Shown here: positions 44,024 through 52,723 of the stretch, one piece after another
How the letters are laid out: each line of letters begins with the position of its first letter
Position numbering within the stretch: the stretch's first letter is position 1
DNA from: Deltaproteobacteria bacterium
GTDB lineage: Bacteria; UBA10199; GCA-002796325; JACPFF01
Length of the DNA: 64,000 nucleotides
NCBI GenBank assembly: GCA_016210045.1
Contig: JACQUX010000038.1
Location: 101,139 to 165,138 of the forward strand
Direction of reading: 5' to 3'
Notes under the pieces: generated by a model
The model's input: the letters and a program-made list of their open reading frames with translations, nothing else
What the model was told of the DNA's origin: nothing
Database searches by the model: none
Made by a program: the position numbers and the translations under genes

Positions 44024-44775
44024 ACGCTCCAACGCAACGACCGCATCTTTGCATCATCGGGGCAACGTCCGCGATCGCCCAAGCGACGGCGCGACTCTAT
44101 GCCGCCGACGGCGCGACGTTCTTTCTGGTGGGCCGACAGCAATCGCGCTTGGAGGCGGTCGCGGCCGACTTGACGGCGCGCGGTGCGGGATCCGTCACTG
44201 CGTATGTCTGCGACGTGAATCGGGTGGACGACCACGAGGCGTTGCTGGACGCAGCGTGGCGCAGCCTCGGCCCAGTCGACGTGGTGTGTATCGCCCACGG
44301 GCTGATGGCGCCGCAACCGGCCTGCGATCAGGATGTCGCATGCACGTTGGAAACCTTACAGGCCAACGCGATCAGCACCATCGCGTTGTTGGTCCGACTG
44401 GCCAATCGCATGATCGCCCAACGGCACGGCACGCTCGCCGTGATCACTTCGGTGGCGGGCGAGCGCGGCCGTCGTGCCAATTACACGTACGGGGCGTCCA
44501 AGGGAGCGGTCACCCTCTTTCTGCAGGGATTGCGCAGCCGACTCTATCGGCACGGCGTGCACGTTTGCACCATTAAACCGGGACCGGTCCGGACGCCGCT
44601 GACGGACGCGTTGCGGAAAAATTTCCTCTTTGTGGAGCCGGCGGCGATCGGAGCGGGGATCTATCGCGCCATTCGGAATCGTCGCGATGTGGTCTATCTC
44701 CCGTGGTATTGGCGCGGCATCATGGCCGTCGTGCGATCGTTGCCGGAGGCGGTGACCAAGCGGATCGGGTTATGA
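44020..44775 (+). CDS. DprE2-like short-chain dehydrogenase
   Basis: 251 residues, classical SDR. IGATSAIAQATARLYA (Gly-rich NAD(P) site, about 13-28), CDVNRVDD, an N-rich LQANAISTIALLV helix, catalytic Ser in ITSVAGERG and YTYGASK (Tyr/Lys). With DprE1 it completes the 2'-epimerisation giving polyprenyl-phosphoryl-D-arabinose. The ATG overlaps the DprE1 stop by 4 nt, after GAGGGGAG. The C-terminal RNRRDVVYLPWYWRGIM is typical of DprE2 and related membrane-associated SDRs. Confidence 0.85.
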   Translation: MNAPTQRPHLCIIGATSAIAQATARLYAADGATFFLVGRQQSRLEAVAADLTARGAGSVTAYVCDVNRVDDHEALLDAAWRSLGPVDVVCIAHGLMAPQPACDQDVACTLETLQANAISTIALLVRLANRMIAQRHGTLAVITSVAGERGRRANYTYGASKGAVTLFLQGLRSRLYRHGVHVCTIKPGPVRTPLTDALRKNFLFVEPAAIGAGIYRAIRNRRDVVYLPWYWRGIMAVVRSLPEAVTKRIGL

Positions 44776-44787
44776 GGAGATGACCGC

Positions 44788-46089
44788 ATGCAACGGAGCG
44801 GATGGGGTTGGGTCGCGGTAGGGGTCGTGTTCGGGCTCGGCTGTCTCTGGCGCTGGCACTACCTGTTCCACGTCCACCCGCCGACCGCATTTCTCTACAG
44901 CGACATGAAAGGCTATGTCGAAACGGCGCTCCGCTGGTTCGATCCGGCCTATGTCCAGTCCATTGCCGACACCTTGTATCCGCCGGGGACCGCGTATTTT
45001 TTGGGATGGCTCCACGCCATCGATCCCAGTTGGCGACTCGCGATCGTTGTCCAGTGTGTTCTCTCGTGTCTCGTGCCGCTGCTGCTCGCGGACACCGCCC
45101 GCGTGCTGTATGGCCGTCGTGCGGCGTGGCTGACGTTGATCGTCAGCAGCGGCTATTTCCCGTTTCTCGATCACGCCGGTTACTTTTTTTCCGAGGGGCC
45201 GCTGTTGGTGGCCGTAATCGCCACGATGTGGGCGCTCGTCCGTGCGCTGGATGCGCGTCGTCGCCGGACGGCATGGAGTGGGGCGTTGGTGGCCGGCGTG
45301 TTCTTGGGTATGGCCGCGGCGGTGAAGAGCGTGGTGTTGGTCCCGGCGCTCGCGGTGGCCGGCGTGCTGGGCGTGGCCGCGTGGCGGGTGCGTGCGCGTC
45401 GCGCCGCGTGGTGCGGCGTCCTCGTGACTGCGGGGATCGGTTTCGTACTGGTGTGCATCCCGCTGAGCCGGCGCTGTACCCGGTTGAACGAGGGGGATTT
45501 CTGTCTGATCTCGAACAATGGTCCGATGAACGTGTTGCTCGGTCACGCGGGGGCGATCAAAGGGATCCGTTGGACCGACCCGCAGCGCCATTTCGTACAC
45601 GAGTTCGGGTGTCCGGTCGCGAACCAACGGGGTTACACCGCGATGCTCGAGTTTCCGTTCGGCGCGTACGAGTCACAACCGAACCTCGCCGCGGCGTGGC
45701 ACTGGATTCGCCGGCACCCCGGCGACGCATTGTTGCTCTCGATCGAGCACGTCTTCGATCTCTTCGCCGGGACGCTCCCGTGGCCCACGTCGCACACGCC
45801 GCAGCGTCGTTGGATCAATCTCTTTCAACAACTCTATTGGATCTTCATCTTGCTGCCGGCCCTGTACTATCTGGCGCGGCGGCTGCCGTCGGCGCGGGCC
45901 GGCAACGGCCCGATCCTCGCGGACTGTCTGATGATCGCGCCGTTGCTCGGTCTGATGGCGGTCGTGTTTGCGACCAAAGGCGAGCCGCGATACCGGATCG
46001 CGTATGACGGCTTCATGATCGTCGTGGCGGCGCATGCGTACACACGAAGGCGGGATGATGACTTGACCCCTGCGGCACCAACGACCTAA
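44788..46089 (+). CDS. GT-C membrane glycosyltransferase, possible arabinosyltransferase
   Basis: 433 residues, roughly ten transmembrane helices. The first periplasmic loop has YSDMKGYVETAL and LYPPGTAYFLGWL, the acidic-loop plus PPG layout of GT39/ArnT/EmbC-type enzymes using polyprenyl-phosphate sugars. GHAGAIKGIRW and WIRRHPGDALLL are in the soluble parts. Placed 13 bp after the DprE2-like gene, it is the obvious user of the lipid-linked arabinose. The acceptor (pilin, flagellin, LPS) is not indicated. Confidence 0.7.
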   Translation: MQRSGWGWVAVGVVFGLGCLWRWHYLFHVHPPTAFLYSDMKGYVETALRWFDPAYVQSIADTLYPPGTAYFLGWLHAIDPSWRLAIVVQCVLSCLVPLLLADTARVLYGRRAAWLTLIVSSGYFPFLDHAGYFFSEGPLLVAVIATMWALVRALDARRRRTAWSGALVAGVFLGMAAAVKSVVLVPALAVAGVLGVAAWRVRARRAAWCGVLVTAGIGFVLVCIPLSRRCTRLNEGDFCLISNNGPMNVLLGHAGAIKGIRWTDPQRHFVHEFGCPVANQRGYTAMLEFPFGAYESQPNLAAAWHWIRRHPGDALLLSIEHVFDLFAGTLPWPTSHTPQRRWINLFQQLYWIFILLPALYYLARRLPSARAGNGPILADCLMIAPLLGLMAVVFATKGEPRYRIAYDGFMIVVAAHAYTRRRDDDLTPAAPTT

Positions 46090-46100
46090 GAGAGACCTCG

Positions 46101-47153
46101 ATGGACACCATATTTCATATCGGCGCGCGTGCAGTGGGACCGAGCCTCCCCGTCTATATCGTCGCCGAGCTCTCCGCGAATCATCGACAATCGTTCGATC
46201 AGGCCGTCGCGCTGATCCATGCCGCATGCGACGCGCACGTCGACGCGATCAAACTCCAGACGTACACCGCCGACACCCTCACCATCCGCTCGGATCGCGA
46301 ATATTTCCGGATCGGCGGCGGCACCTTGTGGGATGGCCGCACGCTCTACGAGCTGTACCAAGAGGCGTATACGCCGTGGGAGTGGCAGCCGAAGTTGCAA
46401 CAAATCGCGCACGAATGCGGACTCGAGTGTTTTTCGTCCGCGTTCGACGCATCCGCGGTGGATTTTTTGGAACGGATGGATGTCCCGGTCCACAAAGTCG
46501 CGTCGTTCGAACTGGTCGATCTTCCGCTGATTCAAACGATGGCGCGGACCGGCAAACCGCTGATCCTCTCCACCGGGATGGCCACGCTCGCGGAAATCGA
46601 CGAGGCCGTGCAGGCCGCGCGTAGCGCCGGGGCGCAAGAAATCATGTTGCTCAAATGTACCAGCGCATATCCGGCCGCGCCCGCTGCGATGCAATTGCAT
46701 GCCATTCCGCAATTGCAACAGCGCTACAACGTTCCGATCGGCCTCTCCGATCACACCCTCGACACGACCGTGCCGATCGCGGCCGTCGCGCTCGGCGCCT
46801 GCTTCATTGAAAAACACCTGACCCTTTCCCGCGCGACTCCGGGCCCGGACAGCGCGTTTTCGCTGGAGCCCGCCGAATTCAAGGCCCTGGTCGAGGCCGT
46901 CCGCACTGCCGAAGCCGCGCTCGGGACCGGCGCAATGGGCGACGACGCGGGCGAAGCGAAGAGCCGAATCTTTCGCCGCTCCCTGTTCGTCGTCGCCGAG
47001 ATGCAGGCCGGTGAAGCGTTTACGCCCGCCACCGTGCGTTCCATCCGCCCCGCGCACGGCCTGCCCCCGAAACACCTCCCGGAGATCCTCGGCCGCCGCG
47101 CAAAATGTGCCCTTCCCGCCGGCACACCGCTCACGTGGGACTGTGTGGAGTAG
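46101..47153 (+). CDS. pseI: Pseudaminic/sialic acid synthase
   Basis: Condenses phosphoenolpyruvate with a 6-carbon amino sugar to form a nonulosonic acid. 350 residues: VAELSANHRQSFDQAVALIH, AIKLQTYTADTLTI, FSSAFDASAVDFLERMDVPVHKVASFEL, LSTGMATLAEIDEA and GLSDHTLDTTVPIAAVALGACFIEKHLTL form the barrel. A C-terminal SAF domain follows (PATVRSIRPAHGLPPKHLPEILG). KxxSFEL and the PseG-type gene in the cluster favour PseI over NeuB. It starts 11 bp after the GT-C gene, joining both sugar routes in one unit. Confidence 0.87.
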   Translation: MDTIFHIGARAVGPSLPVYIVAELSANHRQSFDQAVALIHAACDAHVDAIKLQTYTADTLTIRSDREYFRIGGGTLWDGRTLYELYQEAYTPWEWQPKLQQIAHECGLECFSSAFDASAVDFLERMDVPVHKVASFELVDLPLIQTMARTGKPLILSTGMATLAEIDEAVQAARSAGAQEIMLLKCTSAYPAAPAAMQLHAIPQLQQRYNVPIGLSDHTLDTTVPIAAVALGACFIEKHLTLSRATPGPDSAFSLEPAEFKALVEAVRTAEAALGTGAMGDDAGEAKSRIFRRSLFVVAEMQAGEAFTPATVRSIRPAHGLPPKHLPEILGRRAKCALPAGTPLTWDCVE

Positions 47154-47161
47154 CGTGGCCG

Positions 47162-47189
47162 TTGTGTTTCCGCTGCTGCGTGTTATAGT
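47162..47189 (+). promoter_or_regulatory. Promoter of the DUF6922/nucleotidyltransferase pair
   Basis: TTGTGT (47162-47167) and TATAGT (47184-47189), spacer 16 bp. The -10 ends 6 nt before the ATG at 47196 and there is no Shine-Dalgarno site. The -35 is weak. Confidence 0.45.
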
Positions 47190-47195
47190 GATTGT

Positions 47196-47477
47196 ATGAT
47201 CCCCGCCTTGCTCAGTCGCTTTTTTTGGGATGTCCAAGCGGCGACGCTCGATCTGAATCGTCATGCCCCGTACATTATCGAGCGACTGCTCGAATGCGGC
47301 GATCTGGACGCCGTGCGTTGGTTGTTGGCCACGTACTCGCCGACAGACATCGTCGCCGTGCTGCACAGTGCGCGGGGACTCTCCGCGCGGAGCCGGCGGT
47401 ATTGGTCACTCTATTTTGATCGCCCCGAGGTCGCATGCACGAATCCATCCTGGCTCCCGACACCGCCCGTGTCTTGA
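47196..47477 (+). CDS. DUF6922-like antitoxin candidate
   Basis: 93 residues. SRFFWDVQAATLDLNRHAPY followed by IIERLLECGDLDAVRWLLATY matches the short helical proteins (FWDvd...ar.iieRvLeyGd..dw.wL...Y) regularly encoded before AbiEii-type nucleotidyltransferases. SARGLSARSRRYWSLYF continues the pattern. The last residues overlap the next gene by 43 bp. Acts presumably as antitoxin or regulator of that enzyme. Confidence 0.7.
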   Translation: MIPALLSRFFWDVQAATLDLNRHAPYIIERLLECGDLDAVRWLLATYSPTDIVAVLHSARGLSARSRRYWSLYFDRPEVACTNPSWLPTPPVS

Positions 47478-48055
47478 TCGCGCTGTCGGCACAATCCTGG
47501 TTGTCGGCATTTTATCTGGCGGGTGGAACGGCCATCGCGCTTCGGCTCGGGCATCGGCGATCCGTCGATCTGGATTTTATGGCGCCGCAGCCGATCGATA
47601 CGCTGCAATTACGACAACTGTTGGCGCAATGCGGTCCCTTCATCCTCGACCACGAAAGTGCAGGCACGGTGCACGGCACGCTGGCCGGCGTGAAGGTGAG
47701 CTTCCTCGAATATCGCTACCCGCGACTCGACCCCGGTGACCACTGGCACGGCGTTGCAATCGCCGCGTTGTCGGATCTCGCGTGCATGAAATTAGAAGCG
47801 ATCGCGGCCCGAGGCAAGAAGCGCGATTTCTACGACGTCTACGCGATTGCGCAAACCGGTCATAGCGTGCGCGCCATGTTCGATTGGTTCGTCAATAAAT
47901 ATCAAGCCGTGCAGTACAACCAAGTCCACATCGTGAAGTCGCTGACCTATTTTGCAGATGCCGAGAACGATCCCGAGCCGATGCTGATCACGCCGATCGC
48001 GTGGGACGCCGTGAAGGCCTTCTTTGAGCGCGAGGCCAGGGCGCTGATCCCATGA
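47435..48055 (+). CDS. AbiEii-like nucleotidyltransferase toxin
   Basis: 206 residues. YLAGGTAIALRLGHRRSVDL followed by DFM carries the GG-T and D-x-D motifs of the NTase fold. SDLACMKLEAIAARGKKRDF followed by YDVYAIAQ is the family's C-terminal motif (K--A...R---RDFYD-Y). Together with the upstream 93-residue protein it forms a second NTase TA-type module, distinct from the AbiE pair at 3061-4553. The stop overlaps the hemD ATG by 4 nt, so a toxin-type gene is joined to a haem gene. Confidence 0.8.
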   Translation: MHESILAPDTARVLIALSAQSWLSAFYLAGGTAIALRLGHRRSVDLDFMAPQPIDTLQLRQLLAQCGPFILDHESAGTVHGTLAGVKVSFLEYRYPRLDPGDHWHGVAIAALSDLACMKLEAIAARGKKRDFYDVYAIAQTGHSVRAMFDWFVNKYQAVQYNQVHIVKSLTYFADAENDPEPMLITPIAWDAVKAFFEREARALIP

Positions 48056-48804
48056 CGGTCATGCACTGTCTCACCACCAACCCCCAGCCGCAGAATGACC
48101 GCTTCACGGGACTGCTGCGGGCGCGTGGCATCGGCGTGACGCAACTCCCGCTGCATGCCTACGGGCCGCCGAGCGCTGGCGGCGCGGCGTTGCGGCAAGT
48201 GCTTCGCGAGGCCCAAGCCGACGCATTCGATTGGCTCCTCTTTTCCAGTCCGCAGGCCGTGGCAGCCGTGGTGGCGGAAGCGACATTGTTCCCGAACGCA
48301 GCGCAGTACGGCGCCGTCGGCGAGGCCACGGCCGCTGCGTTGCGCGCGGCCGGCGTGGAGCCGGCGGTGGTCGCAAATGGCGGTGGCGAGGCCCTCGCAA
48401 CCGCGGTGCTGCAGCATGGCTTGACCGCGAGTACGCGGATCGCTTCATTCCAAGCGGAAGCCGGCCGGACCGAGTGGCACACTGTACTCACGGCCCACGG
48501 CGCGACGCTACGCCACGTCCCCGCATATCGCTTGCTCCCAAGCCCCGTCGACGCCGCCGCGTGGTGCGCCGCCCATCCCGACCCGATCCACGCGATTCCG
48601 TTCACCGCCCCATCGGCCGTGCAGCGCTTTGTCGAACTATTCTCGCCGTTTCTCGCGGCCTCCCCGTTCGCCACCGCGCGGTACTACGCGATCGGCCGCA
48701 CCACGGCCACTGCCCTTACGGTCGCCCAGCTCCCGATCGCTGCCGTCGCGTCGTCCCAGGCCTTTTCCGCGCTCGTCGCCGTGATCGAGCACGAAAACAG
48801 TTGA
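48052..48804 (+). CDS. hemD: Uroporphyrinogen-III synthase
   Basis: Closes and rearranges hydroxymethylbilane to uroporphyrinogen III. 250 residues, two-domain HemD fold: [42 protein letters not shown], and [16 protein letters not shown] followed by [11 protein letters not shown]. HemD is poorly conserved, but this order (fTSp.aV, iG..Ta.al, YR, fTS.sav) is typical. Starts inside the stop of the nucleotidyltransferase gene. No other haem genes are adjacent. Confidence 0.85.
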   Translation: MTVMHCLTTNPQPQNDRFTGLLRARGIGVTQLPLHAYGPPSAGGAALRQVLREAQADAFDWLLFSSPQAVAAVVAEATLFPNAAQYGAVGEATAAALRAAGVEPAVVANGGGEALATAVLQHGLTASTRIASFQAEAGRTEWHTVLTAHGATLRHVPAYRLLPSPVDAAAWCAAHPDPIHAIPFTAPSAVQRFVELFSPFLAASPFATARYYAIGRTTATALTVAQLPIAAVASSQAFSALVAVIEHENS

Positions 48805-48872
48805 CCGAACCGCCAACCTTCTCTATCAGCGCCCCGAGATTCATGAAACCGTTGCCACCAAAGGAGAATGCC

Positions 48873-50198
48873 ATGGCCACCGCCGCCGCGATCAAGTCCG
48901 TGCAGCCTGATTATAAGGTGAAAGACATCACGTTGGCCGAGTGGGGACGGAGAGAAATCGTCATCGCCGAGACCGAAATGCCGGGCCTAATGGCGCTGCG
49001 CGAGGAATATGGTCGCACGCAGCCGCTGAAAGGGGCGCGAATCGCCGGCAGTCTGCATATGACGATCCAAACCGCCGTCCTGATTGAAACCCTGATCAAG
49101 CTCGGCGCCCAAGTCCGCTGGAGCTCGTGCAACATTTTCTCCACTCAAGATCACGCCGCGGCCGCGATCGCCGCCGCCGGGATCCCGGTTTTTGCCTGGA
49201 AGGGCGAGACGGAAGAGGAATATTGGTGGTGTGCCGAACAGTGCACGCGCTGGCCGGACGGCCAAGGGCCGAACATGGTCCTCGACGACGGCGGCGACAT
49301 GACGCTGCTGCTCCACGAGAAACAACCCGAATTGCTCGCCGGGATCTACGGCATCTCGGAAGAGACGACCACCGGCGTGCATCGCCTCTATCAAATGATG
49401 CAAAAAGGAACGCTCAAATGTCCCGCGTTCAACGTCAACGATTCCGTCACCAAGTCGAAGTTCGATAACTTATATGGCTGCCGCGAATCGCTGCTCGACG
49501 GGATCAAGCGTGCTACCGATGTGATGATCGCCGGAAAAATCGCCGTGGTCTGCGGCTACGGCGACGTTGGCAAGGGCTGTTGCCAGTCGTTGCGCGGCCA
49601 AGGTGCGCGCGTGTTGGTCACCGAAATCGATCCGATCTGTGCGTTGCAAGCGGCGATGGAAGGATACCAAGTCGTCACGATGGACGCCGCAGCTGCGCTC
49701 GGCGACATCTTCATCACTGCCACCGGCTGCTGCGACGTCATCCGTCGCGAACATATGGATCAAATGAAAGACCAAGCGATTCTCTGCAACATCGGTCACT
49801 TCGATTCCGAGATCCAGATCGCGTCGGTTTTCAACGATCCGCAGCTGAAACGCGAAGCGGTCAAACCGCAAGTCGATCAAGTCATTTGGCCGAGCGGCAA
49901 GCGGCTCACCATCTTGGCGGAAGGGCGATTGGTCAATCTCGGCTGCGCCACCGGCCATCCGAGTTTTGTCATGTCCAACTCATTCACCAATCAAGTGATG
50001 GCGCAGATCGAGCTGTTTACCAATCACGGCACCTACGAAAACAAGGTCTACACATTGCCGAAACACCTCGACGAAAAAGTCGCGCGGCTGCATCTGAAAA
50101 AACTCGGCGTGCAACTCACGACCCTCACCGCGCAACAGGCCGACTATCTCGGCATTCCGACCGCCGGCCCGTTCAAGCCGGATTATTATCGCTATTAA
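48873..50198 (+). CDS. ahcY: S-adenosylhomocysteine hydrolase
   Basis: Cleaves SAH to adenosine and homocysteine, relieving methyltransferase inhibition. 441 residues from the ATG at 48873 (AAGGAG 6 nt upstream); the longer open frame covers hemD in another frame. Motifs: [44 protein letters not shown], Lys/Asp in [17 protein letters not shown] site [26 protein letters not shown], and the C-terminal KPDYYRY that reaches the neighbouring subunit. No SAH riboswitch fits in the 68-bp gap after hemD. Confidence 0.96.
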   Translation: MATAAAIKSVQPDYKVKDITLAEWGRREIVIAETEMPGLMALREEYGRTQPLKGARIAGSLHMTIQTAVLIETLIKLGAQVRWSSCNIFSTQDHAAAAIAAAGIPVFAWKGETEEEYWWCAEQCTRWPDGQGPNMVLDDGGDMTLLLHEKQPELLAGIYGISEETTTGVHRLYQMMQKGTLKCPAFNVNDSVTKSKFDNLYGCRESLLDGIKRATDVMIAGKIAVVCGYGDVGKGCCQSLRGQGARVLVTEIDPICALQAAMEGYQVVTMDAAAALGDIFITATGCCDVIRREHMDQMKDQAILCNIGHFDSEIQIASVFNDPQLKREAVKPQVDQVIWPSGKRLTILAEGRLVNLGCATGHPSFVMSNSFTNQVMAQIELFTNHGTYENKVYTLPKHLDEKVARLHLKKLGVQLTTLTAQQADYLGIPTAGPFKPDYYRY

Positions 50199-50257
50199 GT
50201 TGACGCGTGACGGTGTGCTCGCTAAATAATTTCCCCACGATAGCGCAAGGGGGAATC

Positions 50258-51535
50258 ATGCACACAGTTGCGATTGCAAACCATAAGGGCGGATCGGGGA
50301 AAACCACGACGGCCGTGAATTTGGCCGCGTGTCTCGCGGAGATGCAGTATCAAGTGCTGCTGATCGACCTCGACCCGCAATCGCACGCCTCGCTCTCGTT
50401 CGGCATTGAAATCAGTCGCGAAGAACAATCGATCTTTTGGGCGATGGGACAACCGGTCAGCGAACGCGCGTGGTTGGCCGAGATCGCCACGCCAGTCGGC
50501 AAAGGTTTGGCGCTCATTCCCTCCGCGCCGCTTTCCATCCAACATGAAGAGAACTTGATGCGGCGGGAGAATCGGTTGTTCCGGCTCCGCGAACTGATCC
50601 AACAAGTGCCGAAATACGACTTCGTCGTTATCGATTGCCCTCCGGCGCTCGGCATCCTGACCTGCAACGCGTTCATGGCGAGCGACTCGGTGCTGTTGCC
50701 GGTCGAAACCAGTTTTTACGCGATGAACGGCGTCGGTCGCGCGCTCGACATCCTCGATGAACTGCATCAGACCTATGGCACGCGGCCGCGGCACCTGGCC
50801 GTCGCCACGCTGTTCGATCGCCGCACGTCGCTTGCGCGCGACATCTTGGAAGAACTGCGCCGTTTTTTCCGCGGCGCATTGCTCGAAACGGTCATCCGTC
50901 AATCGATCCATCTGCGCGAAGCCGCCAGCCACGGCACACCGGTCACCAACTACGCCCCCAGCTCGCGCGGCTGTCGCGATTACTGCGACCTCACCGAGGA
51001 ATTCTTGCAACGGATTGCCGTGCGGCCGGAACAGCAAGCCGGATGCAGTGAAGAGGTCGTGTTGCTCGGCCAAATGTATGGCGAGGCACGGGAAACGCTC
51101 GATCGGTTGCGTGAGTCCGGCTTCGTGACGCTCGAAGCATTGCGCCACGCCGACCCGAAGAAATTGGCCCACGCCAGTGGTGTCACGCTCCACACCGCGC
51201 GGCAACTCGTACGCCACGCCGCGCGATTGCAAGGCTTTCCCGCGTTGCGCAGCGCGAAGCCGTCGGCCGTAGCGAACGAAACGGCGGCGTTGGTGTTGCG
51301 CACCACCGCCGACGGCGCAGTGGCGGACATTGTGACGTTACAGGGGCTCACGTCGCCCCCTCCAGTGGCAAAGCCACTGGAGCCTCCCCCTCAACGCCGC
51401 TGTGCGGCTGAGGGTGGCGTCACAGGCCCAGATGTGGTCGCGAGTGGCGTGGCAACCCCAGCCACCAGTCACCAGCCACCAGTCACCGGTCACGAGTTGC
51501 CAGCCACGCCTGCTGACACCCCCACACTCCAATGA
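50258..51535 (+). CDS. ParA-like ATPase with helix-hairpin-helix and repeat-encoded tail
   Basis: 425 residues. Residues 1-255 are a ParA/MinD ATPase: AIANHKGGSGKTTTAVNLAA (deviant Walker A with signature Lys10), LLIDLDPQSHASL, FVVIDCPPALGILTCNA. Residues about 290-350 (TLDRLRESGFVTLEALRHAD...LAHASGVTLHTARQLVRHAARLQGF) look like a helix-hairpin-helix DNA-binding unit, not usual in ParA. The last 60 residues, Pro/Thr-rich, come from hairpin and CCAGTCACC repeats. AAGGGGGA precedes the ATG. No ParB partner adjoins; the ParB-domain gene lies 40 kb away. Confidence 0.82.
   Translation: MHTVAIANHKGGSGKTTTAVNLAACLAEMQYQVLLIDLDPQSHASLSFGIEISREEQSIFWAMGQPVSERAWLAEIATPVGKGLALIPSAPLSIQHEENLMRRENRLFRLRELIQQVPKYDFVVIDCPPALGILTCNAFMASDSVLLPVETSFYAMNGVGRALDILDELHQTYGTRPRHLAVATLFDRRTSLARDILEELRRFFRGALLETVIRQSIHLREAASHGTPVTNYAPSSRGCRDYCDLTEEFLQRIAVRPEQQAGCSEEVVLLGQMYGEARETLDRLRESGFVTLEALRHADPKKLAHASGVTLHTARQLVRHAARLQGFPALRSAKPSAVANETAALVLRTTADGAVADIVTLQGLTSPPPVAKPLEPPPQRRCAAEGGVTGPDVVASGVATPATSHQPPVTGHELPATPADTPTLQ
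51349..51515. repeat. Repeat-derived 3' end of the ParA-like gene
   Basis: Contains a perfect CTCCAGTGGC-AAA-GCCACTGGAG hairpin (about 51360-51382), a CCCTCA...TGAGGG palindrome (about 51389-51415), and runs of CCAGCCACCAGTCACC (51459-51492). The last motif recurs, inverted, inside priA at 61828-61868. All are read in frame. Confidence 0.7.
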
Positions 51536-51972
51536 ATCCCCCCTCGGATCGCCGCGCATCCTCTGACCGTCGGCAGCGTCGGACGCCGTTGTTGAATCGC
51601 TATTTCCTCTGGGGCCGGCGCCGTGCGCCAAGGCGCGAATCGGAAGACCCGTGTTACGTGGACCGCCCACGCCCGTTGTGGAGCTGCTTCGCGCTCCTCG
51701 TGGTGGCATTGGGCCTGGCCGATCTGGCCATTACCGAATATGAACTCGGACTGGGCTGTGCCACGGAAGGCAACGTCATCATGCACTGGTTGTTGGAGCG
51801 GAGCGGCAACGTCGTCGCGTGGGGCATCAAGACGATCGTCACATTGCTCGGCGCCGGACTTTTATTGGCGCACCATCGGTGGCGTTACGGAGGCTTAGGC
51901 CTGATGGTGCTGACGCTCTATTATGCGGGCTTACTGATCTTCCACGGCACGGTGCTGCTCCGTTGTTGGTAG
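51532..51972 (+). CDS. Small membrane protein, DUF5658-like
   Basis: 146 residues. The first 50 are Arg-rich and cytoplasmic, followed by three hydrophobic segments (CFALLVVALGLADLAITEYE, KTIVTLLGAGLLLAHH, MVLTLYYAGLLIFHGTVLL). The pattern 'lADla.Te..l..G..EgN.im...l......a..iK' matches small DUF5658 proteins of unknown role. The ATG overlaps the ParA-like stop by 4 nt, so they are coupled. Confidence 0.68.
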   Translation: MNPPSDRRASSDRRQRRTPLLNRYFLWGRRRAPRRESEDPCYVDRPRPLWSCFALLVVALGLADLAITEYELGLGCATEGNVIMHWLLERSGNVVAWGIKTIVTLLGAGLLLAHHRWRYGGLGLMVLTLYYAGLLIFHGTVLLRCW

Positions 51973-52053
51973 CAGCTGTTGAAAATCGTGCAATGGGTCG
52001 GCATTCACCCGTTGCGAAAAACGCTCACCATCGTACAATTCACCCTGGGGATT

Positions 52054-52437
52054 ATGGCAAACATACTCATCGCGGAAGACAACAAGGAATTCGCCGACCT
52101 CTTAATGCGATATCTCCTCAGTGCGGGCCACACCGTGCGCGTAGTCAACGAAGGCGTGCGCGTGATGGAAGAAGTGCATCGCCAATCGCCCGACATCATC
52201 TTGCTCGACTTTCTGATCCCCGCCGGACGCGGCAGCGAAATTATCAAACGCCTGAAAGGCCACCGCGACACGGTCCGCATCCCGATCGTGATCATCTCCG
52301 CACTGAACGAAGCCAAGGCGCGCGACCAAGGCTACGAAGGCGGCGCCTACATCTATCTGACCAAGCCTTTCGCGCTGCAAGATTTACTCGGCTACATCGA
52401 AGAAGCCGTCGATAGTTCCTCCGTCACGATGAGTTAG
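52054..52437 (+). CDS. Single-domain response regulator
   Basis: 127 residues from the ATG at 52054 (ILIAEDNKEFADLL). Phosphoacceptor Asp lies in IILLDFLIPAG, the switch Ser in VIISALNEAKARD, and the conserved Lys in YLTKPFALQDLL. No output domain, so it signals to a partner protein like CheY or Spo0F. The longer open frame upstream is not needed. No histidine kinase is adjacent; the only one in the window is PhoR. Confidence 0.88.
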   Translation: MANILIAEDNKEFADLLMRYLLSAGHTVRVVNEGVRVMEEVHRQSPDIILLDFLIPAGRGSEIIKRLKGHRDTVRIPIVIISALNEAKARDQGYEGGAYIYLTKPFALQDLLGYIEEAVDSSSVTMS

Positions 52438-52453
52438 CCCTTCAAGGACCCCA

Positions 52454-52481
52454 TTGACAGCATCCGAATACGAAATAAGAT
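52454..52481 (+). promoter_or_regulatory. Promoter of the AbrB/PIN pair
   Basis: TTGACA (52454-52459, consensus) and TAAGAT (52476-52481), spacer 16 bp; the -10 ends 8 nt before the ATG at 52490. No Shine-Dalgarno site. The DNA here is AT-rich compared with its flanks. Confidence 0.62.
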
Positions 52482-52489
52482 AATCAAAT

Positions 52490-52723
52490 ATGAAAAATGA
52501 CTCTGTGATCACCAGTCGAGGTCAAATTACGGTGCCGAAACGGCTGCGCGATCGGTTTGGGCTCCGTCCTGGTATGCGCGTGCGTTTCGCAGCCTCGCGA
52601 CAAGGCGTCCTGGTGCAAAAAGAAGAACGCGCCAAGTCCGTGCTGCGCCGGGCCTACGGGGTGGTACGCGACGGCGTGGCCACCGATGCGTATCTCCGCA
52701 CGATCCGGGGATCGGTAAAATGA
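52490..52723 (+). CDS. AbrB/SpoVT-type antitoxin
   Basis: 77 residues. SVITSRGQITVPKRLRDRFG followed by LRPGMRVRF is a swapped-hairpin AbrB domain (about 5-45) that binds the operon's operator. The C-terminal tail KSVLRRAYGVVRDGVATDAYLR would bind the PIN toxin. The stop overlaps the toxin ATG by 4 nt. VapB-like. Confidence 0.85.
   Translation: MKNDSVITSRGQITVPKRLRDRFGLRPGMRVRFAASRQGVLVQKEERAKSVLRRAYGVVRDGVATDAYLRTIRGSVK

Noticed and set aside
48231..48872. The 214-codon upstream extension of ahcY
   Set aside because: It overlaps hemD in another frame and is Arg-rich; the ATG at 48873 has AAGGAG and matches the family N-terminus.
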